Shown: in pieces, positions 56,004 to 64,000 of the stretch
Position numbering within the stretch: the first letter of the stretch is position 1
How the letters are laid out: every line of letters starts with the position of its first letter
Made by a program: the position numbers and the translations under genes
Notes under the pieces: model-generated
Seen by the model: the letters and a program-made list of their open reading frames with translations, nothing else
Told to the model about the DNA's origin: nothing
Database searches by the model: none
Assembly: GCF_000690905.1 (NCBI RefSeq)
Contig: NZ_JMCL01000026.1
Coordinates: 1-64,000, forward strand
DNA length: 64,000 nucleotides
Direction: 5' to 3'
DNA from: Pseudomonas sp. Ant30-3
GTDB lineage: Bacteria > Pseudomonadota > Gammaproteobacteria > Pseudomonadales > Pseudomonadaceae

Positions 56004-58610
56004 ATGATCTTTTTGCCAACCCGGCCCGACTATCGCTGCAGCGCCTGCGCTGTTTCCATTTGGTTGTGCACCGCTTGGGCGCAACCGGCACAGGCGGCCT
56101 GCACGCTGGTCCCCACCGCCGGTAACGACAATTACGTGTGCGACAGCGCCAGTAGCGGCGCGCTGACCGATCTGCTGGGCAACAACAGCCTGACTTTTCC
56201 TGCCAAGGGCTCCGGCGTAATCACCGGTAACGTGGTTTTCGGCGGCGGCAGCGACACGTTCAGCATGAACTCCGGAACAGTGATTGGCGCACTGGCTCAA
56301 GGTGACGGCGCTGATACATTCACCATCACCTCCGGCCAGATTACCGGGGCAGTCAGCCAGGGCAATGGCATCGACAATTTCTTCATGAGCGGCGGTGTTA
56401 TTCTATCCCTTGCCCAAGGCGACGGCCGCGACACTTTCCTGATGACCGGGGGCACCATCACCGGCGCATTTGAGGACGGCGACAGCGCAACAATGACCGA
56501 CGGCACGATTGGCCGGGTTGACATGAAACTCGATAACAACCTGTTTGACCTCTCGGGCGGTGAGATTTTCGGCAATCTGGTAACCGGGTTCGGTACCGAC
56601 ACCATCATCGTCTCCGGCGGCCGCATTGGCGGCAATGTGTCTGTCAGCGGCGGCAACGACAGCATCACGCTGACAGGTGGCGAAATCGCTGGTGAAATTC
56701 GCGCGAGTGCGGGCGATGACACGTTTGTCTGGGGCAACGGTGGCACGGTTCTCTCGGCGATTCTGCTGGACGCCGGCAACGACAGCGCGACGTTGCGCAA
56801 TCTGACCGAAACTACACTTGCACGGACGCCGAGTATCAACGGCGGTACGGGCAACGACGTTTTGACTTTCGACACCTCCTCCTCGGCGGGCGCCGCGCGT
56901 TATGTCAACTGGGAAACGGTCAATCTGAACAGCGGCTCCAACTTCGATCTCGACGGCGTTTTCCAGATGGGCGACAACGTTAGCGGCACAGGCGTGTTCA
57001 ACATTGATGGCAGCAGCACCATGACCTCTGCTCAGGGCAGCATCAGCGCCTTCACCGCAGGCCAACTGGCAACTCTGAACAACGCCGGCACCATTAATCT
57101 CACCACAGGCAATTTGCACACCGATGACACGCTGACGGTACAGGGCAACTACGTGGGCAACGGAGGCAAACTGCTGCTGCAAAGCGTGCTGGGTGACGAC
57201 AGCTCACCGAGCGACAAGCTGGTGGTGAATAACGGCACTTTGACCGGCAATACCGTGATTACAGTAGAGAACCTGGGCGGCGCCGGCGGGTTGACGCTAC
57301 AAAACGGCATCCAGCTGGTTGACGCGCAAGGCGCGACGGTCAGCAACAACACGGCCTTCGCGCTCAATGGTGGCCTCATTTCCGCAGGTGCATTCGATTA
57401 TCGTCTGTTCAAAGGCGGTGTTACTGAGGGCAGCCAAAACAGCTGGTACCTGCGCTCGGCGGTTGTTGCTCCGGCGGTAACGACTATTCCCAGTCCGGAC
57501 CCAACATTGCCGCCGATCACGGTACCGGTGGTTCCCGTGCCGGTTGCCGCCCTCGCCCCGCCACCGCCCGCGCCTGAACCAGGCAGTCCCGAGCTGCCAC
57601 GGCCAGCATCTCTTCCTCCGCTACCCGAGGCTGTACCCGGTGCTGCACCGATTGCGCTGTATCGCCCGGAAGTCCCCAATTGGTCAGTGCTGCCCCCTGC
57701 CGCTGCCCAATTGACGCTGATGGCGCTCGGTACTTTCCATGATCGCCAGGGCGACCAACGCCTGCTCACCGAAACCGGGGCATTCGGCGCGGGCTGGGGC
57801 CGGGCCTACGGCAAGGACCTCGACCAGACATGGTCCGGTACGGTGACGCCGAAATTCGACGGTTCAATCAAAGGCTTTCAGGTCGGCAATGACATTTATG
57901 GGTCACAAACCCCTGGAGGGCAAACCCAGCGCACCGGTTTTTTTGTAGGGCATACTGAAATGAAGGGCCAAGTCGACGGCTTCAACGAGGGTTTTGAAGA
58001 CAAGCGCGCAGGCAAGATCGATCTACGAGGCGATCATGTCGGCTTGTACTGGACGCTAGTGGGTGTCGACGGCTGGTACTTCGATAACGTGATCATGGCG
58101 ACCCGTTTTGATGGCGAAAACCGCTCAGAACGCGGCCTTAAACTCGACACTCGGGGTCACGGGCTGACGCTGTCCAGCGAAGCGGGTTATCCATTTGCCC
58201 TGACTGCCAAATGGGTGGTTGAGCCCCAGGTGCAAATCATCCACCAAAAAATCTCTTTGGACAGCCAGAACGACGGGATTTCCGGAGTCGCATTCGATTC
58301 CGACGGCGCATGGACCGGTCGCTTGGGCGCACGGCTCAAAGGCAGCTACCAGATCAGTGACCGTCCGTTCGAACCCTACCTGCGGGTCAACCTGTGGCGC
58401 ACCTTGTCGGGCACTGACACGGTGACGTTCGACAATGTCGACGAAGTGACTACTGAGCAGAAATCCTCATCCGCTGACATCGGCATAGGCATGAACCTGA
58501 GCATTGCTAAAGACATCAGCGTTTACTCCAACCTCGACTACACCAGCAATATTGACAGCCAGCAGATGCGCGGCATTTTCGGCAGTATGGGCGTGAGAAT
58601 TAGTTGGTAA
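56004..58610 (+). CDS. Classical (type Va) autotransporter with beta-helix passenger
   Basis: An 868-residue secreted protein. The signal peptide (1-31) ends AQPAQA. The passenger (32 to about 485) has glycine/aspartate-rich repeats of about 20 residues of the form GxGxDTFxMxGGxIxG, which suggest a parallel beta-helix. A proline-rich linker covers about 487-555. The C-terminal beta-barrel (about 592-868) ends in the canonical aromatic residue (RISW). A GGAGA site lies six bases before the ATG. The barrel inserts in the outer membrane and displays the passenger, probably an adhesin. It is monocistronic by spacing, and the passenger lacks a serine-protease motif. Confidence 0.9.
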   Translation: MIFLPTRPDYRCSACAVSIWLCTAWAQPAQAACTLVPTAGNDNYVCDSASSGALTDLLGNNSLTFPAKGSGVITGNVVFGGGSDTFSMNSGTVIGALAQGDGADTFTITSGQITGAVSQGNGIDNFFMSGGVILSLAQGDGRDTFLMTGGTITGAFEDGDSATMTDGTIGRVDMKLDNNLFDLSGGEIFGNLVTGFGTDTIIVSGGRIGGNVSVSGGNDSITLTGGEIAGEIRASAGDDTFVWGNGGTVLSAILLDAGNDSATLRNLTETTLARTPSINGGTGNDVLTFDTSSSAGAARYVNWETVNLNSGSNFDLDGVFQMGDNVSGTGVFNIDGSSTMTSAQGSISAFTAGQLATLNNAGTINLTTGNLHTDDTLTVQGNYVGNGGKLLLQSVLGDDSSPSDKLVVNNGTLTGNTVITVENLGGAGGLTLQNGIQLVDAQGATVSNNTAFALNGGLISAGAFDYRLFKGGVTEGSQNSWYLRSAVVAPAVTTIPSPDPTLPPITVPVVPVPVAALAPPPPAPEPGSPELPRPASLPPLPEAVPGAAPIALYRPEVPNWSVLPPAAAQLTLMALGTFHDRQGDQRLLTETGAFGAGWGRAYGKDLDQTWSGTVTPKFDGSIKGFQVGNDIYGSQTPGGQTQRTGFFVGHTEMKGQVDGFNEGFEDKRAGKIDLRGDHVGLYWTLVGVDGWYFDNVIMATRFDGENRSERGLKLDTRGHGLTLSSEAGYPFALTAKWVVEPQVQIIHQKISLDSQNDGISGVAFDSDGAWTGRLGARLKGSYQISDRPFEPYLRVNLWRTLSGTDTVTFDNVDEVTTEQKSSSADIGIGMNLSIAKDISVYSNLDYTSNIDSQQMRGIFGSMGVRISW

Positions 58611-58730
58611 CCATCACGTACCGGCTCAACGCTTTACGGTAGACACGCCGCATGCCGGATCTGGCAACGCGTCCGCCAGCGAACTGAATTCATGGAGTGG
58701 GCGGGTCGGAGCGAAAATACCGCGATGACC

Positions 58731-58749
58731 TGTTATTTCTAACAGTAGG
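58731..58749. promoter_or_regulatory. Shared 19-bp element, copy 2 (first tccC-like gene)
   Basis: TGTTATTTCTAACAGTAGG. With the preceding C it contains CTGTTATTTCTAACAG, a perfect 6-4-6 palindrome that also fits the CTGT-N8-ACAG form of a LexA box. It ends 57 bases before the ATG at 58807. Confidence 0.65.
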
Positions 58750-58806
58750 CAGAGACCCGGCGGCCGGGCACTGTGACGGTCTGTCTCTTGACCAAGGCCA
58801 GCACGG

Positions 58807-61656
58807 ATGCCAACAGCCGCTTTGTCCTACGCGCATACCGGCACGCCCAGCCTTCAGGTGTCGGATGCGCGTGAATTGATGGTTCGGTCGGTGCAGTTTC
58901 ATCGACGGGAGCCGCGCGATCCAATTGATACGCAGGTGACTTCGCAGCGGTTCGATGCGGTGGGTCGTCTGTTGGGAAGCCGTGATCCTTATCTGTTTGA
59001 GCTGGCCAAGACTGATCTGTTGACGCCGTTCAATGTGACGCAGGTGGCGAGCCTGTCCGGGGTTGTGCTGCTGACTGACAGTGTGGACGCCGGTCGGCGG
59101 GTTGTGCTGACGGGAGGCTCTGGCCAAATTGTTGAGCATTGGGACGGGCGTGGCAGTCGTTCGTTGACTGAATATGATCAATTGTTACGACCGTTGGCCG
59201 TGCGCGAAAGTGGCCTGGATGTCGCAGAGCACACGCTGGAGCGGTTTACGTATGCCGATGTCGGGGCGGACGCCATTGCGCACAATTTGTGTGGGCAGTT
59301 GATGCGGCATGATGACCCGGCGGGCACCGTTCATGTCAGCGACCTGAACATGGCCGGCCAGCTGCTTAAACACACGCGTCGGTTTTTGCTCCAGACCGAT
59401 CCTCCAGACTGGCCGATGCCAGCCGCCGATCGAGATGCCCTCCTGGAAACCGACGACGGCGCGATCACCTCTTACCAGTTTGCTGCGACTGGCGAACTGC
59501 TTGAGCAAACCGATGCGCTGCATAACCGCCAGATTCTCGCCTACACCGTCGCCGGGCAATTGAAGCACGCTCGCTTGACCTTGGCCGGCGAAGGCCAGCT
59601 CGAGAAATTGCTCGTCAGCGACATCGATTACGACGTCATGGACCAGATTCATTCGGAAACCGCTGGCAACGGCGTCATCACCCGCCGCCGTTATGACGAG
59701 GCCAACGGCCGCTTGACCGAACTGAGCGCACACAAAGCAAATGGCACGCCGCTGCATGTTTTGAAATACCGATATGACGCGGTGGGCAACGCGCTGAGCA
59801 TTGAAGACGCTGCGCAACCGATCCGCTATTTCAACAACCAACGCATCGAGCCGACCAAAACTTATCGCTACGACACGCTTGATCAATTGATCGAAGCCTG
59901 TGGTTGTGAAGCCAAAACCGGCCAGAGCGGCCCCGCCCTGCCCGACTTTCAAAGCCAGTCGACCGACCCCGGGCAAATCGCCAATTACACCCAGACCTAT
60001 CATTACGATGCCGGCGGCAACTTGCTTGATCTGGTGCACCTGGGTGCTCAGGCCCATGGCCGCACATTGACGCGTGATCGCTATAGCAACCGCTGTCTAC
60101 CCGAACGCCAAAACCGGCCTTTGACCGAAGAAGAGTTGGTCAATGGTTTTGACGCGAACGGAAACTTGCTGGAGTTGCAGGCGGGCGAGCCACTGGGCTG
60201 GGATCTGCGCAATCAACTGCGCGCCGTGCAGCTCATAGTGCGAAAAAATGGCCAGGCTGATGGTGAGTGCTACATCTACGACGGTGGCGGCCAACGGGTG
60301 CGCAAGGTGAATGTGAGCCAAACCGGCACCCGCACTATCACTCGCGAAGTGCGCTACCTGCCAGGCCTGGAAATCCGCACCCATGGCAAGCCGGGTGAAA
60401 TCCTCCATGTCATCACCGTCAATGCCGGTACAAACAGCGTGCAAGTGCTGCACTGCGTGGCCGGGCGGCCTGATGAAGTGCCGCAGAATCAAATGCGCTA
60501 CAACCTCAACGATCACCTCGGATCCAGCGCACTGGAGCTGGATGAGACCGCGAACTTAATCAGCCAGGAGTGGTATTACCCGTTTGGCGGGACTGCCTAT
60601 TGGGCAGGTCGAAATGCGATAGAAGCCAGTTACAAAACCGTGTGTTACTCCGGCAAAGAGCGCGATGTATCAGGGCTTTATTATTACGGCTTCCGTTATT
60701 ACGCTCCGTGGGTACAGCGGTGGATAAATCCGGACCCGGCAGGCTACGTAGATGGTATGAACCTGTTTTCAATGGTTGGTAATGGCCCAATAAACTACAT
60801 GGATCCGGACGGACGAGTTAAAAACAACCCTACTCAGCAAGAAATCGATTCATACGCAGAACAACTCAAGAATTTTTCTGACATGCCTGAAGACGCAATA
60901 AATGAAGTTATCTCGAAATATTTAAACAAAAAAAACATTGATGCGACTTTATATTTAGAATCCATCAAGGCTGCCGCTGGAATACCCACCAGCGCGAAGA
61001 CATATCATAGAAAACTAACTGAGTCTGAACGAAAAGGAATTCATTTATTCTGGTCTACCAATGCCGGATCGCGTTACATTAATTCAATCACAAGAAACCA
61101 TCTCCTAGGTAAAGCCGTGCAGGAAAGACTTACATTATCCGAAGCAGAAAGGGACGCCCGTAAGGAGCTGGGGTCCAATCTAGGTGACTCTTCAATTAAG
61201 ATGACTACAGAAATTGATCAACAGTGTTTTACTCCGGCAATGACATTATTGGGAGCACATCAGGATGATCCAAGACGCACTATCAACCTTATGAAGGCAA
61301 CATTTGTCGAACGAGCACCTGAAACCGCGGTTTACCGAGGCGCATTAGTTAACCCCTTCATCGATACGGGGCACATTGTACAAGCCAGCGGCTTTACATC
61401 TTTTAGCCCTGATGAGCAAACGGCGTCGATGTTTACTAGTCTCGGCCACAAAGACGAGTTCAAAAGTGGAAGAAGCCCGGTTGTACTGGTGGTAGATGGA
61501 GGCTATAAATTACTTACCCGCATTACTGAAACAGAAGTCGTATTTTTGCCCACTACGCAGTTTAAAGTAACCGGCGTCCACCGCGGACGGAAAAACATTA
61601 AGTTTTTCTTAAAACAGGTGGATTACAAGGCAGGGCAACACAAGCATATTATTTAG
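58807..61656 (+). CDS. TccC-like RHS-core toxin with C-terminal ADP-ribosyltransferase tip
   Basis: A 949-residue protein of the Tc-toxin C component type. The N-terminus (TPSLQVSDARELMVRSVQFHRRE, later LTDSVDAGRRVVL) follows TccC, and YD-type repeats run through about 230-480. The RHS-associated core reads YSGKERDVSGLYYYGFRYYAPW, with NPDPAG and DPDGR ending at residue 670. Residues 671-949 are visibly AT-rich and unrelated to the neighbouring copy. They show the mono-ADP-ribosyltransferase pattern: R844 in VYRG, S-T-S-like T864-S865-F866-S867 in GFTSFSP and E908-T-E910 before VVFLPTTQFKV. In Tc toxins, B and C form a cocoon holding the cleaved tip. No TcA or TcB gene is in the window. No signal peptide. 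Confidence 0.88.
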   Translation: MPTAALSYAHTGTPSLQVSDARELMVRSVQFHRREPRDPIDTQVTSQRFDAVGRLLGSRDPYLFELAKTDLLTPFNVTQVASLSGVVLLTDSVDAGRRVVLTGGSGQIVEHWDGRGSRSLTEYDQLLRPLAVRESGLDVAEHTLERFTYADVGADAIAHNLCGQLMRHDDPAGTVHVSDLNMAGQLLKHTRRFLLQTDPPDWPMPAADRDALLETDDGAITSYQFAATGELLEQTDALHNRQILAYTVAGQLKHARLTLAGEGQLEKLLVSDIDYDVMDQIHSETAGNGVITRRRYDEANGRLTELSAHKANGTPLHVLKYRYDAVGNALSIEDAAQPIRYFNNQRIEPTKTYRYDTLDQLIEACGCEAKTGQSGPALPDFQSQSTDPGQIANYTQTYHYDAGGNLLDLVHLGAQAHGRTLTRDRYSNRCLPERQNRPLTEEELVNGFDANGNLLELQAGEPLGWDLRNQLRAVQLIVRKNGQADGECYIYDGGGQRVRKVNVSQTGTRTITREVRYLPGLEIRTHGKPGEILHVITVNAGTNSVQVLHCVAGRPDEVPQNQMRYNLNDHLGSSALELDETANLISQEWYYPFGGTAYWAGRNAIEASYKTVCYSGKERDVSGLYYYGFRYYAPWVQRWINPDPAGYVDGMNLFSMVGNGPINYMDPDGRVKNNPTQQEIDSYAEQLKNFSDMPEDAINEVISKYLNKKNIDATLYLESIKAAAGIPTSAKTYHRKLTESERKGIHLFWSTNAGSRYINSITRNHLLGKAVQERLTLSEAERDARKELGSNLGDSSIKMTTEIDQQCFTPAMTLLGAHQDDPRRTINLMKATFVERAPETAVYRGALVNPFIDTGHIVQASGFTSFSPDEQTASMFTSLGHKDEFKSGRSPVVLVVDGGYKLLTRITETEVVFLPTTQFKVTGVHRGRKNIKFFLKQVDYKAGQHKHII

Positions 61657-61724
61657 CGGCTGCATAATATGGGTTCCGGTGAGAAAGCGTGTAGACGCAT
61701 ATGCCACACCACCGCCCAACACCA

Positions 61725-61743
61725 GGTTATGTCTTACAGTAGG
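61725..61743. promoter_or_regulatory. Shared 19-bp element, copy 3 (second tccC-like gene)
   Basis: GGTTATGTCTTACAGTAGG, matching copy 2 at 16 of 19 bases including the invariant ACAGTAGG end and the following CAGA. It ends 51 bases before ATG 61795, a spacing similar to copy 2. Confidence 0.6.
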
Positions 61744-61794
61744 CAGATGAGTGAACCCCCGTTGGCGTTCGCCATTCGATCACGGCCAGTAACG

Positions 61795-64000
61795 ATGCGA
61801 TCAGCAAATTCGTCTTACGCGCATGCTTGCACCTCGACGATTCAGGTCACGGATGCGCGTGGCGCAGTGGTCCGGACAGTGCAGTTTCATCGGCGCGACG
61901 CCAGTGATCCGATGGAATCGCGAGTGACTGCGCAACGCTTCGATGCGTTAGGCCGATTGGTGGCGAGCCGTGATCCTTATCTATTTGACCTCGCCAAGAC
62001 CGACCCGTTAGCGCCGTTCAATTTGACTCAGGTGACCAGTCTGTCTGGAGTAGCGCTGCTGACCGACAGTGTAGATGCCGGTTGGCGGGTATTGTTGGCA
62101 GGCGATGCCGAGCAAGTCGTCGAGCTTTGGGATGGGCGTGGCAGCCATTCGTTGACTGAATATGATGAATTGTTGCGACCGGTGGTCATTAGAGAAAGCG
62201 GCCCCCACCTTGCCGAACACACACTGGAGCGTTTTACCTATGCCGGTGTCGGGCCGGCGGATATTGCGCACAATCTCTGCGGCCAGCTGATGCGGCATGA
62301 TGACCCCGCTGGCACCGTGCATGTGGACGACCTGAACATGGCCGGCGAAGTTCTGAAACACTCGCGCCGGTTTCTGTTGCGCACGGATCCGCCTGACTGG
62401 CCTTCGCCGGCCGCCGACCGCGAGGCTTTATTGGAGACCGCTGACGGCGCGACCACTTCCTACCAGTTTTCTCCCTGGGGCGAACCGCTTGAGCAAACCG
62501 ATGCGTCGCACAACCGTCAAGCCTTCGCCTATACGGTCGCCGGGCAACTGAAGTCCACTCGACTGACCCTGGCCGGCGAGGACCGGGACCAAAACGAGAA
62601 GTTGCTAGTCAGTAATATTCACTACAACGTCATCGGCCAGATCGAGTCGGAGACCGCTGGCAACGGCGTCATCACTCGCCACCACTATGACGCTGCCAAC
62701 GGACGATTGATCGACCTCAGCGCGCACAAAGCCAATGGCACGCCGCTGCATGTTTTGAAATACAGCTACGACGCCGTGGGCAACGTGCTGAGCATCGAAG
62801 ACGCTGCGCAATCGATTCGTTACTTCAACAACCAACGCATCGAGCCGACCAGAACGTATCGCTACGATACGCTTTATCAATTGATCGAAGCCTGCGGTTA
62901 TGAGGCCAGATCCGGCCACAGCGGCCCCGCCCTGCCCGACTTTTACAGGCTACCCATCGACCCCAACCACATCGCCCATTACACCCAGACTTATCATTAC
63001 GACGCCGGCGGCAACTTGCTCGATCTGGTGCACCTGGGTGCTCAAGCCCATGGCCGCACATTGACGCGTGAGCGCTATAGCAACCGCTGTCTACCCGAAC
63101 GCCTAAACCGGCCTTCGACCGAGGAGGAATTGGCCAATGGTTTTGATGCCAACGGCAACTTGTTGGCGTTGCAGCCTGGCCAGAGACTGGACTGGGACCT
63201 GCGCAATCAACTGAGCGCCGTGCAGCTCATTGTCCGAAAAGATGCCCTGGATGATCGTGAGTGCTACGTCTACGATGGCGGCGGCCAACGTGTCCGCAAA
63301 GTGAATGTGAGCCAGACCGGCACCCGCACCATTACTCGCGAAGTGCGCTACCTCCCCGGCCTGGAAATACGCACCCAAGGCACGCCGGGTGAAATCCTCC
63401 ATGTCATCACCGTCAATGCCGGTACCAACAGCGTTCAAGTGCTGCACTGGCTGGCCGGACGGCCTGATGAAGTGTCGCAGGATCAAGTGCGTTGCAGCCT
63501 CAACGATCACCTTAAATCCAGCGCATTGGAATTGGATCAAAGCGCCGACATCATCAGCCAAGAGTGGTATTACCCCTTCGGGGGAACTGCATATTGGGCG
63601 GGTCGAAACGCCATTGAGGCGAAGTACAAAACCGTGTGCTATTCCGGCAAGGAACGCGATGCCAGCGGACTGTGTTACTACGGGTTCCGTTATTACGCGC
63701 CCTGGCTCCAGCGTTGGATTAACCCAGACCCTGCAGGCAATTCAGATGGTCTGAACAGATTCCTGATGGTCCGCAACAATACGTTATCCCTGGTCGACCC
63801 TAACGGACTTACGGGTGAGAAAGCCACCTGTTCATATTTTGATGAGGATTTAGAAACGCGCCTCAGTTTAATTAAAGATTCAGAAAAACGTTCTGAGTTT
63901 ATAGCCAAAAGCATGGAACACACCGTCACCAGAAGATTCTATATAAACACAACGTACAAATACGACCGGTTCGAAAATATCTATCAGAAAGAAAAGTGGA
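61795..64000 (+). CDS. Second TccC-like RHS-core protein, cut by window end
   Basis: An uninterrupted frame of 735 codons that runs off the window. It begins MRSANSSYAHACTSTIQVTDARG, parallel to the first copy; an in-frame ATG at 61747 would add 16 residues. From about residue 100 to 660 it is nearly identical to the first copy in protein and in long stretches of DNA. The core is YSGKERDASGLCYYGFRYYAPW, and the DPNGL motif ends at residue 672. From residue 673 (TGEKATCSYFDEDLETR...) the sequence changes to an AT-rich tip unlike that of copy 1. I do not recognise the 63 visible tip residues. Product: probable C component carrying a different effector. Confidence 0.87.
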   Translation, partial: MRSANSSYAHACTSTIQVTDARGAVVRTVQFHRRDASDPMESRVTAQRFDALGRLVASRDPYLFDLAKTDPLAPFNLTQVTSLSGVALLTDSVDAGWRVLLAGDAEQVVELWDGRGSHSLTEYDELLRPVVIRESGPHLAEHTLERFTYAGVGPADIAHNLCGQLMRHDDPAGTVHVDDLNMAGEVLKHSRRFLLRTDPPDWPSPAADREALLETADGATTSYQFSPWGEPLEQTDASHNRQAFAYTVAGQLKSTRLTLAGEDRDQNEKLLVSNIHYNVIGQIESETAGNGVITRHHYDAANGRLIDLSAHKANGTPLHVLKYSYDAVGNVLSIEDAAQSIRYFNNQRIEPTRTYRYDTLYQLIEACGYEARSGHSGPALPDFYRLPIDPNHIAHYTQTYHYDAGGNLLDLVHLGAQAHGRTLTRERYSNRCLPERLNRPSTEEELANGFDANGNLLALQPGQRLDWDLRNQLSAVQLIVRKDALDDRECYVYDGGGQRVRKVNVSQTGTRTITREVRYLPGLEIRTQGTPGEILHVITVNAGTNSVQVLHWLAGRPDEVSQDQVRCSLNDHLKSSALELDQSADIISQEWYYPFGGTAYWAGRNAIEAKYKTVCYSGKERDASGLCYYGFRYYAPWLQRWINPDPAGNSDGLNRFLMVRNNTLSLVDPNGLTGEKATCSYFDEDLETRLSLIKDSEKRSEFIAKSMEHTVTRRFYINTTYKYDRFENIYQKEKW

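Noticed and set aside
58730..58745. A LexA (SOS) box, CTGT-N8-ACAG, before the first tccC gene.
   Set aside because: The format fits, but the sister elements at 55787 and 61725 do not keep CTGT-N8-ACAG, so a different regulator of the shared motif is more likely. Not excluded for this single copy.
61747..61794. An upstream start (ATG 61747) for the second tccC-like gene.
   Set aside because: In frame and possible, but similarity to the first copy begins at 61795 and the added residues have no counterpart there.

Overview
The window reads as chromosome of a Pseudomonas of the fluorescens group. The gene complement is typical of that group: a split PqiA with PqiB and PqiC, a GlgA/TreZ/MalQ/TreY/GlgX block, an isoleucine/valine acyl-CoA cluster and Efe iron uptake. 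Intergenic gaps carry many copies of REP-like palindromes built on a GTGGGAGCGGGCTTGCTCGC core, and coding density and G+C are high. No rRNA, tRNA, CRISPR array or insertion sequence was seen.

Layout. 1-6200: polyamine-type binding protein with a PuuB-like oxidase, then pqiA1-pqiA2-pqiB-pqiC. 6200-7400: nested inverted repeats and an orphan tyrosine recombinase. 7500-16050: a LysR regulator divergent from an operon of an ArgH-like lyase, a complete amino-acid ABC importer, two overlapping NodB/PuuE-type deacetylases and an MFS transporter. 16200-16900: HPP membrane protein. 17000-25200: valine genes (3-hydroxyisobutyryl-CoA hydrolase, isobutyryl-CoA dehydrogenase) converging on an isoleucine-type operon (acyl-CoA ligase, SDR, thiolase, acyl-CoA dehydrogenase, enoyl-CoA hydratase). 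25400-29200: two AraC regulators around an aldo/keto reductase and a secreted NTF2-like protein. 29460-33660: iron uptake operon (FTR1 permease, EfeO, EfeB, second M75 protein) behind a possible Fur site. 33770-39350: PssA-like PLD enzyme, TetR regulator with an exact operator-like palindrome, DUF1348 protein, a 133-bp tandem array, TauE/SafE permease, NudC and a dienoyl-CoA isomerase. 39900-50790: glycogen/trehalose metabolism.

The last 13 kb is the most unusual part. Directly behind glgX, and coupled to it by position, lies a cassette of an acyl-CoA-dehydrogenase-like protein, a PIG-L deacetylase, a NodS-like methyltransferase and a family 2 glycosyltransferase. A second PIG-L protein follows that keeps the expected zinc ligands but lacks both expected acid/base residues. 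Then come a secreted-nuclease-type EEP protein and a classical autotransporter. Last are two tandem TccC-like RHS proteins (C components of insecticidal Tc toxins). They share almost all of their core and switch to unrelated AT-rich C-terminal tips exactly at the DPxG motif. The first tip has the R / S-T-S / E-x-E pattern of a mono-ADP-ribosyltransferase. The second is cut off by the window end. A 19-bp palindromic element occurs upstream of the autotransporter and of both tccC genes.

Functions are assigned from sequence motifs read by eye and knowledge of the families. No database search was run.
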